From Nonomuraea africana (lineage in GTDB: Bacteria > Actinomycetota > Actinomycetes > Streptosporangiales > Streptosporangiaceae): a DNA stretch of 64,000 bases. Below, piece after piece: positions 15,240 through 24,433 of the stretch. Where the stretch lies: assembly GCF_014873535.1 (NCBI RefSeq), contig NZ_JADBEF010000001.1:1860001-1924000 (forward strand). The letters are read 5' to 3'. The number at the start of each line of letters is the position of its first letter. Within the stretch, counting starts at the first letter, position 1. The notes under the pieces were generated by a model. The model did not search any database. It saw only the letters and a program-made list of their open reading frames with translations, and was not told the origin of the DNA. The translations under genes were made by a program, and so were the position numbers.

Positions 15240-18200
15240 TCAGACGATCTCGATCGGGATCGCGCGGGTGTAGTGGAGGTGGCCGAAGCAGGCCACCTTC
15301 ACCAGGGCCCACCAGTGACTTCCGCGGCGCGCCGATTCCGGCGCGTGGACGGGGTAACGCAGGATGACGGGCGCGTCAGGCCCCACGGCGAAGCCCTGGG
15401 TCCACGGGGAGGCGAGGTCCCAGGTCCCGTACGGCGAGAGGAGCTGGGCCTCGCCGCGCACCTCCCCATGGATCAGGCATTCCAGGCGGAGAACGAGTTC
15501 GCCTGACTCGCCCGGGCGCAGGCGTACCTCGCCGGGCTCGACGTCGGCCTTGATCGGGAGGGTGGCCGAGGCCCCGCCCACGATGACGGCGACGGTGTCC
15601 TCCACGGTCTGGGCGAGGTCGTCGTCGATTCTGGCGGCCAGGTGCCGGACCCCGTCGGTGCCGGAGACGCGCAGGGTGTACGAGGCGTGATCACCGGGCG
15701 CGAGGTGGTAGTCGAGCGGTGGAGCCTCGACGGTCAGTCCTGGCGGGAGGAGCAGTTCGACCTTTCCTGTGGCGGGGCGGGTGGAGCAGGCGACGGTGAG
15801 CGTGACGTCTGCGCTGTCGCCAGGGCCTGCCAGCCGTACCTGGGAGGGGGAGAGGTGGACGGCGACCGGCAGATAGCCCATGGGGGCGGGGCCCTTGTCG
15901 TGCAGCCAGTAGCGGCTGAACACCGGTTGCGCGGGCTCGGTGGTGGGACCGAGGGGCGGAGAGGGCAAGGGGCTCGGCGGGGAATCCGCGGTGGTGGCGG
16001 GCCGGGTGGGGAGAGGGGAGAGGGCCAGGGTGGCGATCTGGGCGGGGGCGAGGGTCACCTCGGCGGCGTCGTCCACGATCTCCAGCGAGGTCAGTGATCG
16101 AGCTTCCAGCACGTCGCTGACCTCACCGGAGCCAAGCCCGGTGAACACCCGCACGCGCGCCCGCGTCCCGCGTCCCTCCGACTCGTACGCCCGGAGGGTG
16201 AGCCCCGCCGCGAGGTCGATCTCGCCGGACCCGCCCGAGGCCATCGGGTTGCCCCGGGGCTTGAGCGCGGTCAGTACCACCGAGGCCGGCTCGACCGAGG
16301 CGAGGCTGAGCCGGGCGGGCAGCGTTCCCGGATGGGCGGGGGCGACGCGGGTGAGGAGTTCGTGGGTGTACTCCTGTCCGGCGCGGACGAAACCGGCCCC
16401 CCGCCAGTCGCCATGTCCGGAGACCAGGCTGAAGTGGAAGGTATGGCTCCAGTGCTGGAGCGTGAAGGCGGACCCGTCGGGGGCCTTGCGGTGGGGCTCG
16501 TTCAGCCACACGCCGCTCGGCCACGCGGTGGAGGCGCGCAGGAGGGAGAGATGGAGCGTGCCGTCGGTCTCGGCGACGAAGCTGGGCAGCCCCCTGTTCA
16601 GCAGCGCGACCGACGCTCCGTGGTACGGCTCCAGCACGCCGGGCACCCGCTGGTCCACCTCGATGACGCCCTCGCGCACGTGCAGCGCCGCTGTGGCGAT
16701 GAGCGTGGGCAGGTCGCGGGGGCCGCGCACGTCGGCGCCCGGCACCCACGTGTCGGCCACCGTCCCGGCAGGGGGCACGAGCACGGCTCCGGTCCTGGCC
16801 AGCTCGGCGGCATAGGCCGGGTCCGCTGCGTCGAGCACGGCACGGGCGACCGCGTTGTCGCCGAGCACGACGCGCACGTCCGGCAGGTTCGAGTCGAGGT
16901 CGAGCGAGCCGTACCGCTGCCCCTCGGGCCTGGTCAGCGTGGCGGTGACGCCCTGCGCGGCCATGGCGGCGAGCAGGGCTCTCGCGGAGTCGTCCATGGA
17001 CTCGTCGGCCACCACCTCCGCCACGCCGACGGCCTGCTCGAGGCCGCCCGCGACGATCCTGAGCGTGGCGCTCAGTCCCGCCCACGTCCTGGCGGGGCTG
17101 TCGAGGGTCCACAGGTGTTCGGCCGTGTCGGATGAGGGGAAGCCGAACGACCGCCCGACCGCCGCGTAGCCGACCTCCGCGACCGGCTTGGCGCCCGGCG
17201 CGTCGAGGCCGAAGCGGACACGGAGCAGATGGTTCTCTCCGATGGAGCCGTCGACGTGGGCGCGGAAGTCGATCCGGTCCACGCCCCGCCAGAGGAGGAC
17301 CTCCTGGGTGATGCGGAGTCCGGCCAGCCGGGTGGTGATGAGGAGGCGCTCGCCGAGGGGAGAGCTCTCGGCCCGGACGGTGGCGCCGGACGCGGCCGTC
17401 ATGCCGCCCTTGGGGAGCAGGTGCCAGGGGCCTTCACCCCAGACCGGATGGGTGGCGTGCTCCTCCTGCAGGACGAACTGGCCGCCCAGCGCTCCCGGGC
17501 GCAGGAGCTGACGGCCGGTCCTGCGGTCCACGATCGAGATGAGGGCGCCCTCGGCCGACGCCTCGACGGCGTAGGCGCTGTTGGCGGCCGTCGTCCCTTC
17601 CCGCGGTGTCCACGAGGAGCCGTTCGACGGCAGCACCCGGTACACGCGGAAGCCGAGCGAGGGCACCTCGGAGGCGAGGAAGGTCACCGTGCCGCCCTCG
17701 GTCAGCGAGGGCACCTCCGCCCCGCTGTCGTCGATCACCCGCCCGCCGCCCGGCACCCGGACCGCGGCCAGTCCCGACCTGGCCCACGACAGCGTGTTGG
17801 CGACGACCACGGCCGTCCCCTCGCCAGAGGTGTCGGCCTGGGCGGCCAGGTGGTCGAGCGCGGCCGTCCGCACCTGGTCGCCCAGCTCGTACGCCTCGCG
17901 GAACCCGCCCAGCACGTCCAGGTAGACCTGGTCGGAGCCGACCCCCGTCACGGCGTCGTGGTGGGCGTTGAAGGCAAGCTGCCGCCACGCCTTGTCCAGC
18001 GCCTCGCTCGGATACCGCCCGCCCAGCAGCGAGGCGAGCGTGGCCAGCCGCTCGCCGTCCAGCACGGCGATCTCGGCCGCCTGCTGCGCCTGCTTGAGGT
18101 CGATCGCGGACACGTCCTTGCCGGTGTAGACGGGGTTCATGTCGCGCGTCTGCGGGCGCGGCCGCCGTTCGCCGAGCTCCGCCCGGACGGCGGCGAAGAA

Positions 18201-19355
18201 CTCGCGCGGCAGCCCCATGGTGAACCTGGGCCACACGTATCTGGCGGCCCACTCCCTGTGCACGCCCGTGCACCAGCGCGAGGGCACCACATGGTCGCCT
18301 CCCACCGGCAGGAAGACGTTCCTGGTGGCCGCCACCGGCTTCATCTCGGCGAACTGCTCGTGGGCGACCCGCAGCGCGTCGTCCAGGGTGGTGGCCTGGT
18401 GGTCGATGGCCCATCCCGCCGAGTAGTGGTTGGGCATGTAGTGGGTCAGCAGCCCCTTGCCGTCGGGCGAGATCCACTCGAACTCGGCGGGGAACTGCAT
18501 CCGTCCGTTGTCGCCGACATGCTTGTTCGGCCCCCACATGTGGTACGGCCCGCGCGCCCAGGCGCTGGAGTCGAGCCCGGCGTCGGCCATCAGCCCGGGG
18601 TAGGAGGGGTCGTGCCCGAACACGTCGAGCATCCAGGCGCTGCGCGGATCGCCGCCGATCACGTCGCGCTGGTAGCCGATGCCGTAGACGGCGTTGCGGA
18701 TCGTCGACTCGGGATGGGTGAGGTTGGTGCTGGGCTCGTTGTAGTTGCCGCCGACGATCTCGATCCGGCCCTCGGCCATGAGGCGCCGCAGGTCGGCCCG
18801 GTCCTCGGGGCAGGCGTCCCAGTGCGGTTTGAGGTAGTCGAGCTCGGCCAGCACGAACTTGTAGTCGTCGTCGCGCCTGGCCGCCTCGAGGTGCGCCCGG
18901 ACGAGGTCGAAGGCGGTGAACACGGTCGTCTTCGGGCGCACCTCGTCGGCGGCGGGCACGTCGTACCAGCTCTGGGTGTAGGCGGCCTGGGTGTTCCACC
19001 ACACGGGGTCGTAGTGGAAGTGGGAGATCATCCACATCGTCCACCCGGGCACCGCGGCGGTGATCGTCGCGTCCACCGCGATCCGGGCGTCACCCGACAG
19101 CGCGATCGCGGTCACCGGCCTCGGCGCGCCCTCGGTGACGGGGGCGGCGAGCGCGACCCCCACCTCCACGCGGCGCGACTCGCCCGCGTTCAGCCGTTCG
19201 ACGGTGGCGGGGGAGGGGGTGCTCACCGAGGGCCCTTCGACGCGCAGGCGAATCTCGCCGTCGGAGGGCCCCTCGACGGTCACCGCCACGACCTGCAGGG
19301 GACGCTGGACAGAGCCGACAAAGAGATCCGATGATTCGACCCGGCTGATGCGCAT
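15240..19355 (-). CDS. GH38 alpha-mannosidase with C-terminal NEW3-type domain
   Basis: A 1371-residue enzyme. After about 105 residues of beta-sandwich comes the GH38 domain: MISHFHYDPVWWN (H114 and D116 match the zinc ligands), GRIEIVGGNYNEPST, and WMLDVFGHDPSYPGLM, whose Asp (residue 244) matches the catalytic nucleophile. DAVTGVGSDQVYLD follows from the helical bundle, then long beta domains. Near the C-terminus, VTLTVACSTRPATGKVELLL and LDYHLAPGDHASYTLRVSG look like a NEW3/alpha-galactosidase-associated domain. No signal peptide is seen, so it probably acts inside the cell on imported glycans. The ATG at 19355 has GGGAG before it and a GntR-type operator candidate 15 bp upstream. Confidence 0.88.
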   Translation of the reverse strand: MRISRVESSDLFVGSVQRPLQVVAVTVEGPSDGEIRLRVEGPSVSTPSPATVERLNAGESRRVEVGVALAAPVTEGAPRPVTAIALSGDARIAVDATITAAVPGWTMWMISHFHYDPVWWNTQAAYTQSWYDVPAADEVRPKTTVFTAFDLVRAHLEAARRDDDYKFVLAELDYLKPHWDACPEDRADLRRLMAEGRIEIVGGNYNEPSTNLTHPESTIRNAVYGIGYQRDVIGGDPRSAWMLDVFGHDPSYPGLMADAGLDSSAWARGPYHMWGPNKHVGDNGRMQFPAEFEWISPDGKGLLTHYMPNHYSAGWAIDHQATTLDDALRVAHEQFAEMKPVAATRNVFLPVGGDHVVPSRWCTGVHREWAARYVWPRFTMGLPREFFAAVRAELGERRPRPQTRDMNPVYTGKDVSAIDLKQAQQAAEIAVLDGERLATLASLLGGRYPSEALDKAWRQLAFNAHHDAVTGVGSDQVYLDVLGGFREAYELGDQVRTAALDHLAAQADTSGEGTAVVVANTLSWARSGLAAVRVPGGGRVIDDSGAEVPSLTEGGTVTFLASEVPSLGFRVYRVLPSNGSSWTPREGTTAANSAYAVEASAEGALISIVDRRTGRQLLRPGALGGQFVLQEEHATHPVWGEGPWHLLPKGGMTAASGATVRAESSPLGERLLITTRLAGLRITQEVLLWRGVDRIDFRAHVDGSIGENHLLRVRFGLDAPGAKPVAEVGYAAVGRSFGFPSSDTAEHLWTLDSPARTWAGLSATLRIVAGGLEQAVGVAEVVADESMDDSARALLAAMAAQGVTATLTRPEGQRYGSLDLDSNLPDVRVVLGDNAVARAVLDAADPAYAAELARTGAVLVPPAGTVADTWVPGADVRGPRDLPTLIATAALHVREGVIEVDQRVPGVLEPYHGASVALLNRGLPSFVAETDGTLHLSLLRASTAWPSGVWLNEPHRKAPDGSAFTLQHWSHTFHFSLVSGHGDWRGAGFVRAGQEYTHELLTRVAPAHPGTLPARLSLASVEPASVVLTALKPRGNPMASGGSGEIDLAAGLTLRAYESEGRGTRARVRVFTGLGSGEVSDVLEARSLTSLEIVDDAAEVTLAPAQIATLALSPLPTRPATTADSPPSPLPSPPLGPTTEPAQPVFSRYWLHDKGPAPMGYLPVAVHLSPSQVRLAGPGDSADVTLTVACSTRPATGKVELLLPPGLTVEAPPLDYHLAPGDHASYTLRVSGTDGVRHLAARIDDDLAQTVEDTVAVIVGGASATLPIKADVEPGEVRLRPGESGELVLRLECLIHGEVRGEAQLLSPYGTWDLASPWTQGFAVGPDAPVILRYPVHAPESARRGSHWWALVKVACFGHLHYTRAIPIEIV

Positions 19356-19369
19356 GACGCTCCCGATGT

Positions 19370-19394
19370 TTTGTCACTCAACGAGTAACAAAAT
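19370..19394. promoter_or_regulatory. Candidate GntR operator at the mannosidase promoter
   Basis: TTTTGTCACTC, then AAC, then GAGTAACAAAA: 11-base arms with one mismatch. It lies 15 bp upstream of the mannosidase start and 22 bp after the stop of the GntR-fusion gene. A related half-site (CATTTTGTCA) occurs in front of the importer. Confidence 0.6.
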
Positions 19395-19415
19395 GGGCTG
19401 CCACGCGGCATGACG

Positions 19416-20825
19416 TCAAGACCCCTGAGGCAACCCGGTGATCGCGCTGATCATGTCGGCCGCCCTGGTGACCGCCGCGTCAGGCTCGAGCCGCCTGGTC
19501 AGCACCTCGGCGACCATGGCTTGCAGGCGGTTCGAGACCAGCGCGTAGACCGGGCTCGACGGCCGCAGGACCGCGTGTTCGAGCCTGGCGCCCGTCTCGG
19601 CGTGGAAGGGCGAGACGAGCGAGATCCGCTCGAGCGCGGAGCGGCGCGGCGGCAGCTGCCCCGTCTCCAGGCAGAGCGCGACCAGCGCGTCGGGCGCGAC
19701 CGCGGCCTTCAGCAGCCGCATCGCCAGCTCGGGATGGCGGGCCTGGCGCGGGATCGTGTACGCCATGCCGCCGCACAGCACGGCCGAGCGTCCGTGCGGT
19801 CCCCTCGGCATGCGGACGAACCCGAACTCGTCGTAGAGCCGGTCGAGCCCGACGCCTGCCCATTCGGCCAGGTCGGCGGCCTGATAACTGGCTCCGACGC
19901 AGAGGTCGGCCTGCCCGGTCGCGAACAGCTGGGCGGGCCGGTCCATCGTGTGGTTGACCACCTCGGGCAGGATCACGCCGTCGTCCAGCATCCTGCGAAG
20001 GAACCTCAGCGTCTCCACGGTGGCGGGGCTGTCGAGGGTCACCGCGCTCTCCGACAGGACCGACGCCCCGTTGGCCGCCAGCAGTGTCACCAGCGCGTAG
20101 GTGGTGGTCTCCGCCGCGGCGTGCCCGCCGGGCAGCACGAGGACGTGACCGCCGGGCGGCCGGTCGGCGGCCAGGGCCCTGCCGAGCGAGTGCAGCTCCT
20201 CCCACGTCGAAGGCGGCGGAAGCCCTGCCCTGCGCAGCGCGGACCGCCGGTACCACAGCCCGGTCACGTCCGCGGGCGCCTGCACGGCCATCGTGTCCCC
20301 GCCCTGCCGGTAGGCCCCCGCGAAGGGCGGCAGGAAGTCCGCGTCGTGCTCGTCTGCCACCCAGTCGGGGTCGAGCTCGTTCAGCGGTGTCAAAAAGCCC
20401 GCCCTGGCGAACTCGGCCACCCACACCGAGTCGAGAACGGCCAGGTCGGGGCCGTTTCCTTCGGCCACCGACTTCAGGAATTTGTCATGCAGCTCCTGCA
20501 GGGGCGGCGTCCGGACGTCCAGCCGCATCCCCTGGCCGGCCGCCTGCCGCATCTGCGCCGCCCACGGCAGACCCGCGCCCATGACGACGAGCTCGGGCAG
20601 CGAGGTGTCGTTCAGCCATTCGGGGTTGACGAAGGTGCCGAGCTTCCTGCGCCTGATCACCACCCCTTCGTCGGCCAACTCCGACAACGCCCTGGTGACA
20701 GGGGTGCGGCTCACGCCGTACAGCTCGCAGAGCTCGTGCTCGGTGGGGAGTCGGCCGTCGGAGCCGTAGCGGCCCGATCGCACCTCCTCCAGCAGCCGCT
20801 CCTTGAGCTGACGGTAAAGCTCCAT
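19416..20825 (-). CDS. GntR-family regulator fused to an ABC solute-binding domain
   Basis: 469 residues. Residues 1-70 are a GntR winged helix (MELYRQLKERLLEEVRSGRY, RLPTEHELCELYGVSRTPV, RALSELADEGVVIRRRKLGT). From about residue 77 the protein looks like an extracellular solute-binding protein of the carbohydrate group: NGPDLAVLDSVWVAEFARAG, LTPLNELDPDW, TGLWYRRSALRRAGLPPPST, TWEELHSLGRALAAD. It has no signal peptide, so this binding domain must be cytoplasmic and probably serves as the effector sensor. The ATG at 20825 has AGGGGAA before it. It is divergent from the importer and upstream of the mannosidase, with related candidate operators at both promoters. It probably regulates the whole glycan locus in response to an imported sugar. 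Confidence 0.8.
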   Translation of the reverse strand: MELYRQLKERLLEEVRSGRYGSDGRLPTEHELCELYGVSRTPVTRALSELADEGVVIRRRKLGTFVNPEWLNDTSLPELVVMGAGLPWAAQMRQAAGQGMRLDVRTPPLQELHDKFLKSVAEGNGPDLAVLDSVWVAEFARAGFLTPLNELDPDWVADEHDADFLPPFAGAYRQGGDTMAVQAPADVTGLWYRRSALRRAGLPPPSTWEELHSLGRALAADRPPGGHVLVLPGGHAAAETTTYALVTLLAANGASVLSESAVTLDSPATVETLRFLRRMLDDGVILPEVVNHTMDRPAQLFATGQADLCVGASYQAADLAEWAGVGLDRLYDEFGFVRMPRGPHGRSAVLCGGMAYTIPRQARHPELAMRLLKAAVAPDALVALCLETGQLPPRRSALERISLVSPFHAETGARLEHAVLRPSSPVYALVSNRLQAMVAEVLTRRLEPDAAVTRAADMISAITGLPQGS

Positions 20826-20850
20826 CACGTTCCCCTCTTGATGAGACGAG

Positions 20851-20868
20851 CATTTTGTCATTATTGTC
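20851..20868. promoter_or_regulatory. Candidate GntR half-operator between regulator and importer
   Basis: CATTTTGTCATTATTGTC contains the same ATTTTGT core as the palindrome at 19370-19394 but is much less symmetric. It is in the 80-bp divergent gap between the GntR fusion and the binding protein. Confidence 0.4.
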
Positions 20869-20905
20869 GCCGCAACTCGGATGTCTAGGGCAGGAGTCAC
20901 CCCCC

Positions 20906-22558
20906 ATGAAGCTCCGAAAACTTCTCGCCGGCACATTTGCCCTGTCCTTGGCGGCGGCCGTGGCCGCCTGTAGCGGCGGAGGCGCCGTCGCCGGCAAGCC
21001 CGCGGGAGCGGCTGCCAAGAGCGACACGCTCGTCATCGACATGGGCTTCTCCGGAACCACGATCCAGCGCAACTTCAACCCGTTCTCGCCGACGGCGACC
21101 CAGGGAACCATGGGTTTCCAGTACGAGTCGCTATTCTCGTTCAACATCCTCAAGGGCGGGGAGTTCGTGCCGTGGCTCGCCACCAAGTACGACCTGACCG
21201 ACGGGGGCAAGAAGCTCACGATCCATCTCGACCCCAGAGCCAACTGGAGTGACGGCTCCAAGCTCACCAGCGAGGACGTCGCGTTCACGCTCGACTTCGC
21301 CAGGAAGCACGATCTGGGCAGGTTCGAGTACGAGTCGGTGGCCACGCCCGACCCGCAGACCGTGGTGATCACCTTCGCCAAGCCCGCCTACACCCTCGTC
21401 AGCTCCGTGGGCGCGACCAGGCCGGTCCCGAAGAAGATCTGGGCCGACCAGGACCCTGCCAAGTGGACCAACCCCGATCCCGTCGGCAGCGGGCCCTACA
21501 AGCTGACCGGCTTCGCCGCGCAGCAGCTCACCTTCACCGCGCGCGACGATTACTGGAAGCAGAAGGTCCCCGTCAGGACGCTGAAGATGCCGGTCGTCTC
21601 CGGCGGCACGGGCACCCTGCCCAAGCTGCTGTCGGGCGAGATCGCCTGGAGCGGCGGCGCGGTGCCCAACGTCAAGAAGACCTACGTGGACGTGAACCCG
21701 AAGTTCCACCACGCCTGGTATCCCACGTACGGCGCGCTGTTCGTCTATTTCAACCTCACCCGTAAGCCGTTCGACAACGTGCACGTGCGCAAGGCGATCT
21801 CGCTCGCGCTCGACCGCCAGGAGATCGCCGACATCGGCAACCCCGGCATGTTCCACCCGATCAACGCCACCGGCCTCGACCAGGAGTCGATGAAGGACTG
21901 GATCGCCCCCGAGTACGCGAACCTGGTGCAGCCGAAGGCCGACCTGGCCGCCGCGATGGCCGAGCTCGAGCAGGCCGGATACAAGAAGGAAGGCGACAAG
22001 GTCGTCGGCCCCGACGGCGAGCCGTTCGCTTTCGACATCGTCGAGGTCTCCGACTTCGGTGACGCCGTGCAGCGTGACAAGATCATCGCACAGCAGCTCG
22101 GCAAGCTGGGCATCACGGTGAACGTTCGTCCGATCCCGATGGCGCAGCACAACGCGGCCAAGGAGAAGGCCGACTTCGACGTCATCACCGGCGGCGCGGT
22201 CTACGGCGGGCAGACGCCGTACAGCTTCTACTACGACATCCTCCAGAGCAAGAACGCCGGCAAGTGGGCCAACTTCGGTCACTACAAGGTGAAGGCGACC
22301 GACGACCTCCTCGCCGAGGTGGCCGGCACCGCGGACCCGGCCGAGGTCAAGTCCCTGATCAACAAGCTGCAGAAGATCATGGTGGACGAGGTGCCGATGG
22401 CGCCGCTGATCAACATCGGGGCCTCCGCCGAGTACAGCACCCGCGACTGGGAGGGCTGGCCCGACGCGTCCAACCCTTACGCCATCCCCGCGCCGTGGGC
22501 CGGACCGCCGGACATGATCCAGGTCGTCCTCGGCCTGCGTCCCGCGGGCACGAAGTAG
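20906..22558 (+). CDS. ABC transporter solute-binding lipoprotein (SBP_bac_5 type)
   Basis: 550 residues. It starts with a lipoprotein signal: MKLRKLLAGTFALSLAAAV followed by the lipobox AAC with Cys at about residue 22. The mature part has the family 5 pattern of peptide/nickel/oligosaccharide binding proteins: PWLATKYDLTDGGKKLTIHL, SEDVAFTLDFARKHDLG, DPVGSGPYKLTGF, PFDNVHVRKAISLALDRQEI. This family also binds cello- and manno-oligosaccharides in some bacteria, and here it sits among glycosidases, so a glycan ligand is more likely than a peptide. CAGGAG precedes the ATG at 20906. It is the first gene of a seven-gene operon. Confidence 0.87.
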   Translation: MKLRKLLAGTFALSLAAAVAACSGGGAVAGKPAGAAAKSDTLVIDMGFSGTTIQRNFNPFSPTATQGTMGFQYESLFSFNILKGGEFVPWLATKYDLTDGGKKLTIHLDPRANWSDGSKLTSEDVAFTLDFARKHDLGRFEYESVATPDPQTVVITFAKPAYTLVSSVGATRPVPKKIWADQDPAKWTNPDPVGSGPYKLTGFAAQQLTFTARDDYWKQKVPVRTLKMPVVSGGTGTLPKLLSGEIAWSGGAVPNVKKTYVDVNPKFHHAWYPTYGALFVYFNLTRKPFDNVHVRKAISLALDRQEIADIGNPGMFHPINATGLDQESMKDWIAPEYANLVQPKADLAAAMAELEQAGYKKEGDKVVGPDGEPFAFDIVEVSDFGDAVQRDKIIAQQLGKLGITVNVRPIPMAQHNAAKEKADFDVITGGAVYGGQTPYSFYYDILQSKNAGKWANFGHYKVKATDDLLAEVAGTADPAEVKSLINKLQKIMVDEVPMAPLINIGASAEYSTRDWEGWPDASNPYAIPAPWAGPPDMIQVVLGLRPAGTK

Positions 22559-22562
22559 CGCC

Positions 22563-23558
22563 ATGCTCTGGCTGAGGTTTCTCGTCCGCCGGGTCGGCTT
22601 CTACCTGGCCGCCGCCTGGGTGGCGATCACGCTCAACTTCCTGCTGCCCCGGCTGATGCCAGGCGATCCCGCGGACGCGATCATCGCGCAGATGTCCAGG
22701 ACCCAGCAGCTCACGCCCGATCAGGTCCGCAGCATCCAGCAGCTGTTCGGCGCGCCGGACGAGCCGCTCTGGCGGCAGTACCTCAGCTACCTGGGCCAGC
22801 TCACCCGAGGCGACCTCGGGGTGTCCACGGCCTACTACCCGACCCCGGTCTCCGAGGTCATCGGCAGCGGCATCTGGTGGACGCTCACGCTGGTCGGCAC
22901 CACCACCGTGCTGGCCTTCCTGATCGGCACCGCGCTCGGCGTCGTGGCGGGGGCGAGGCCCGGGTCGATCTTCGACTCGGTCGCCTCGCCGCTGTCCACC
23001 TTCCTCGGCTCGCTGCCGTTCTTCTGGGTGGCGCTGCTGTCGGTGCTGTTCTTCAGCTCCACCCTCGGCTGGTTCCCGCTCGGGGGCGGCTGGGACAACG
23101 ACATCCCGATCGGGCTGTCGGCGGAGTTCGTCGGCAGCGCCGTCGAGCATGCCGTCCTGCCCGCCGGCACGATTCTGCTGTCGTCGGTGGGCGGCTGGCT
23201 GTTCGGCATGCGCAACATGATGATCACCACGGCCGCCGAGGACTACGTGCTGCTCGGCACCGCCAAGGGCCTGTCGCCGCGCAGGGTGATGTTCGCCTAT
23301 GCCGCCCGCAACGCGATCCTGCCGAGCGTCGCGGGTTTCGCCACGGCGATCGGCTTCGTGGTGAGCGGCTCGCTGCTCGCCGAGATCGTCTACACCTATC
23401 CGGGCGTGGGCTACCTGTTCTACCAGTCCGTCGCCAGCATGGACTATCCGCTGATGCAGGCGCTGTTCCTGGTCGTGGCGCTGTCAGTGCTGGCCGCCAA
23501 CTTCGTGGCCGACTCGGTGTACGGCTGGCTCGACCCGAGAGCGAGGGAGACGGCGTGA
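22563..23558 (+). CDS. ABC transporter permease (DppB type)
   Basis: 331 residues with about six membrane segments. The N-terminal LPRLMPGDPADAIIAQMS and the C-terminal EDYVLLGTAKGLSPRRVMFA (the EAA loop that docks on the ATPase) are diagnostic of the first permease of peptide-type importers. It begins 4 bp after the binding-protein stop and overlaps the second permease by 4 bp (GTGA), so the genes are translated as one unit. It forms the membrane channel with the 23555-24433 protein. Confidence 0.87.
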   Translation: MLWLRFLVRRVGFYLAAAWVAITLNFLLPRLMPGDPADAIIAQMSRTQQLTPDQVRSIQQLFGAPDEPLWRQYLSYLGQLTRGDLGVSTAYYPTPVSEVIGSGIWWTLTLVGTTTVLAFLIGTALGVVAGARPGSIFDSVASPLSTFLGSLPFFWVALLSVLFFSSTLGWFPLGGGWDNDIPIGLSAEFVGSAVEHAVLPAGTILLSSVGGWLFGMRNMMITTAAEDYVLLGTAKGLSPRRVMFAYAARNAILPSVAGFATAIGFVVSGSLLAEIVYTYPGVGYLFYQSVASMDYPLMQALFLVVALSVLAANFVADSVYGWLDPRARETA

Positions 23559-24433
23559 GAAACGGCAAGGTACGCGCGGGCGTCGCGGTTTTCGCCTTCT
23601 TCGTGCTGGCCGCGCTGGTCGGCCCCTTCGTCACCGACGCCATGGGCCTGTCGCCCACGGCGATCGACGCCGCGGCCTCCCTTCAACCCCCCTCGGCGGC
23701 GCACCCGCTCGGCACCACCATGGCCGGAGAGGACGTGCTGGCCCAGCTCGTGGTCGGCGCGCGTACCTCACTGCTGGTCGGCCTGGTCGCGGGCACCATC
23801 GCCACGACGCTCTCGGTGCTGGCCGGCGTCACGGGGGCCTACCTGGGCGGCAAGGCCGACGCGCTGCTCACCGCCTTCACCAACGTCTTCCTCGTGCTCC
23901 CCGGACTGCCGCTGCTGATCATCATCGCCAGCTACGTCCAGGGGCGCGGCGGCTGGCTGCTGGTCGCGCTCATCATCGGGCTGACCGGCTGGCCGTGGGG
24001 CGCCAGGCAGAAGCGGGCGCAGACGCTCACGCTGCGCAGGCGCGACTTCGTGATGGCGGCCGAGCTGGCGGGGGAGAGCCGCTGGCGGATCATCGTGTTC
24101 GACCTGATCCCGAATCTGGCCCCGCTCATCTCCACGAGCCTGCTGGGCGCGGTCGTCGCCTCCGTCTTCGCCGACGCGGGGCTGGCGTTCATCGGCGTCG
24201 GCAACATCAACATCACCAGCTGGGGCTCGATGCTCTACTGGAGCCAGCAGCAGCAGGCCCTGCTGCAGGGCGCGTGGTGGTGGTTCGTGCCGCCGGGCGC
24301 GTGCATCGCGCTGCTCGGCACCGCCGCCGGTCTGATCAACTTCGGCGTCGACGAGATCTCCAACCCGAGGCTCCGCGCGGCCACCAGGTCGGTACGGCGC
24401 CGCGTCAGGAAGGCGGCGATGGCCGGTGAATGA
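23555..24433 (+). CDS. ABC transporter permease (DppC type)
   Basis: 292 residues from the GTG at 23555. It has the DppC-type periplasmic loop signature HPLGTTMAGEDVLAQLVVGA, a hydrophobic core, and the EAA-type loop DFVMAAELAGESRWRIIVFD. LADAGLAFIG-type residues (FADAGLAFIGVGN) mark the family. The upstream open frame belongs to another reading and is not used. The start overlaps the stop of the preceding permease by 4 bp and its own end overlaps the next ATPase by 8 bp. Confidence 0.86.
   Translation: MRNGKVRAGVAVFAFFVLAALVGPFVTDAMGLSPTAIDAAASLQPPSAAHPLGTTMAGEDVLAQLVVGARTSLLVGLVAGTIATTLSVLAGVTGAYLGGKADALLTAFTNVFLVLPGLPLLIIIASYVQGRGGWLLVALIIGLTGWPWGARQKRAQTLTLRRRDFVMAAELAGESRWRIIVFDLIPNLAPLISTSLLGAVVASVFADAGLAFIGVGNINITSWGSMLYWSQQQQALLQGAWWWFVPPGACIALLGTAAGLINFGVDEISNPRLRAATRSVRRRVRKAAMAGE

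Noticed and set aside
17229..19334. Plus-strand open frame of about 700 codons opposite the GH38 gene
   Set aside because: Antisense shadow: no ribosome site and no recognisable domain, while the minus strand has all GH38 motifs.
20855..20905. Longer start for the first binding protein
   Set aside because: The added residues precede a perfect lipoprotein signal at 20906 that has its own ribosome site.
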